From positions 1 through 5,330 of the forward strand of contig JAPCJV010000163.1 of assembly GCA_027886785.1 (NCBI GenBank): DNA of 5,330 nucleotides, read 5' to 3'. Below, piece by piece: positions 5,061 to 5,330 of the stretch (positions are counted from its first letter, which is position 1; each line of letters begins with the position of its first letter). The notes beneath the pieces are model-generated. The model had not been told where the DNA came from. It did not search any database and saw only the letters and a list, made by a program, of their open reading frames with translations. Position numbers and translations under genes: made by a program. Origin of the DNA: Nitrososphaerota archaeon. GTDB lineage: Archaea; Thermoproteota; Nitrososphaeria; Nitrososphaerales; CADDZS01.

Positions 5061-5330
5061 CTAGCCTCTACGCATTCTCACCGTCAGCAGATTCTTTGAT
5101 TTATCATATCGGGTCTCCGAAACTTGCAACTTTCGTTCCAGAATACACTCCGTCAGTCCGAGTACGACGCCCAAAAGAAAATTAGAACTTTCTGCACCTG
5201 CTGAAGGTGGATGACTCAGTGAAAACACCACCTCACTATTTTCTTGCTCCTCAAGTTTACTGACGCCCCAGCCAATTGCCCTTGTTATTTCCAGAACGGC
5301 ATCGATATACTCGGCGGAGTCTTCAAATTC
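5061..5330 (-). CDS. Partial protein of unknown function (C-terminal 89 residues; begins beyond right edge)
   Basis: The minus strand is open from the right edge to a TAG at 5063-5061, giving 89 residues. The sequence begins EFEDSAEYIDAVLEITRAIG, continues with VVFSLSHPPSAGAESSNF and LLGVVLGLTECILERKLQV, and ends ETRYDKSKNLLTVRMRRG. The pattern is helix, a strand ending in HPP, a loop with N50, a long helix GVVLGLTECILERKL, then a final two-strand unit. It resembles the end of small ligand-binding domains such as the V4R / hydrocarbon-binding type (a G-x-x-x-G helix followed by a short strand pair), but this is only a resemblance. Even amino acid use and clear secondary structure make it more credible than the opposing plus-strand frame. 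The start and N-terminal domain are outside the window. Confidence 0.7.
   Translation of the reverse strand, partial: EFEDSAEYIDAVLEITRAIGWGVSKLEEQENSEVVFSLSHPPSAGAESSNFLLGVVLGLTECILERKLQVSETRYDKSKNLLTVRMRRG

Noticed and set aside
4976..5185. 69-codon plus-strand frame near the right edge
   Set aside because: It overlaps antisense to the more convincing partial minus-strand gene ending at 5061, and no ribosome site or protein pattern supports it.
1..5330. CRISPR array or other cas genes accompanying the Cas4-like gene
   Set aside because: No regularly spaced repeats and no Cas1, Cas2 or effector-like protein were found on either strand within the window.
1..5330. tRNA or rRNA genes, insertion sequences, attachment sites
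   Set aside because: No tRNA TPsiC-like consensus with a matching acceptor stem, no rRNA-like stretch, no transposase or integrase and no terminal inverted repeats were seen.

Overview
The window reads as chromosomal DNA from a mesophilic archaeon of intermediate GC content. The evidence is: A/T-rich TATA-like boxes about 25-30 bp before several genes with little or no leader, a short winged-helix regulator of the kind abundant in archaea, two very small C2H2 zinc-finger proteins, and a Cas4-type iron-sulfur nuclease outside any CRISPR locus. The protein style suggests Nitrososphaerota (Thaumarchaeota) or a relative. That placement is inference and was not tested by any search.

Layout from left to right. 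(1) Positions 1-483, minus strand: the N-terminal 161 residues of a winged-helix-like regulator, cut by the window edge. (2) 484-621: a divergent promoter region. (3) 622-1110, plus strand: a 162-residue protein with a GxSGxxHxFD signature that I read as an archaeal restriction-endonuclease-like fold. It meets the next gene tail to tail with overlapping stop codons. (4) 1107-4103, minus strand: four genes in the same direction separated by only about 20-42 bp. In transcription order they are an M20-family metallo-amidohydrolase, a 42-residue C2H2 zinc-finger protein, a 438-residue fusion of a Cas4-like nuclease with a HAD-like domain, and a 90-residue helical protein of unknown function. (5) 4104-4311: a divergent promoter region with a 16-bp palindrome. 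(6) 4312-4539, plus strand: a second small C2H2-type protein. (7) 4575 to about 4868, minus strand: a winged-helix regulator, convergent with the previous gene. (8) 5061-5330, minus strand: the C-terminal 89 residues of a gene entering from the right edge.

The amidohydrolase is an ordinary metabolic enzyme. The interest lies in the cluster at 622-2867: a REase-fold-like protein, a Cas4-HAD fusion, a tiny zinc finger and a small helical protein. Two nuclease-fold proteins with a DNA-end-processing type of architecture suggest a nucleic-acid repair or defence function. No cas1, cas2, effector or repeat array is visible, so this is not a CRISPR locus as far as the window shows. No rRNA, tRNA, CRISPR array, insertion sequence or integration site was recognised, and no gene-free stretch exceeds 300 bases.
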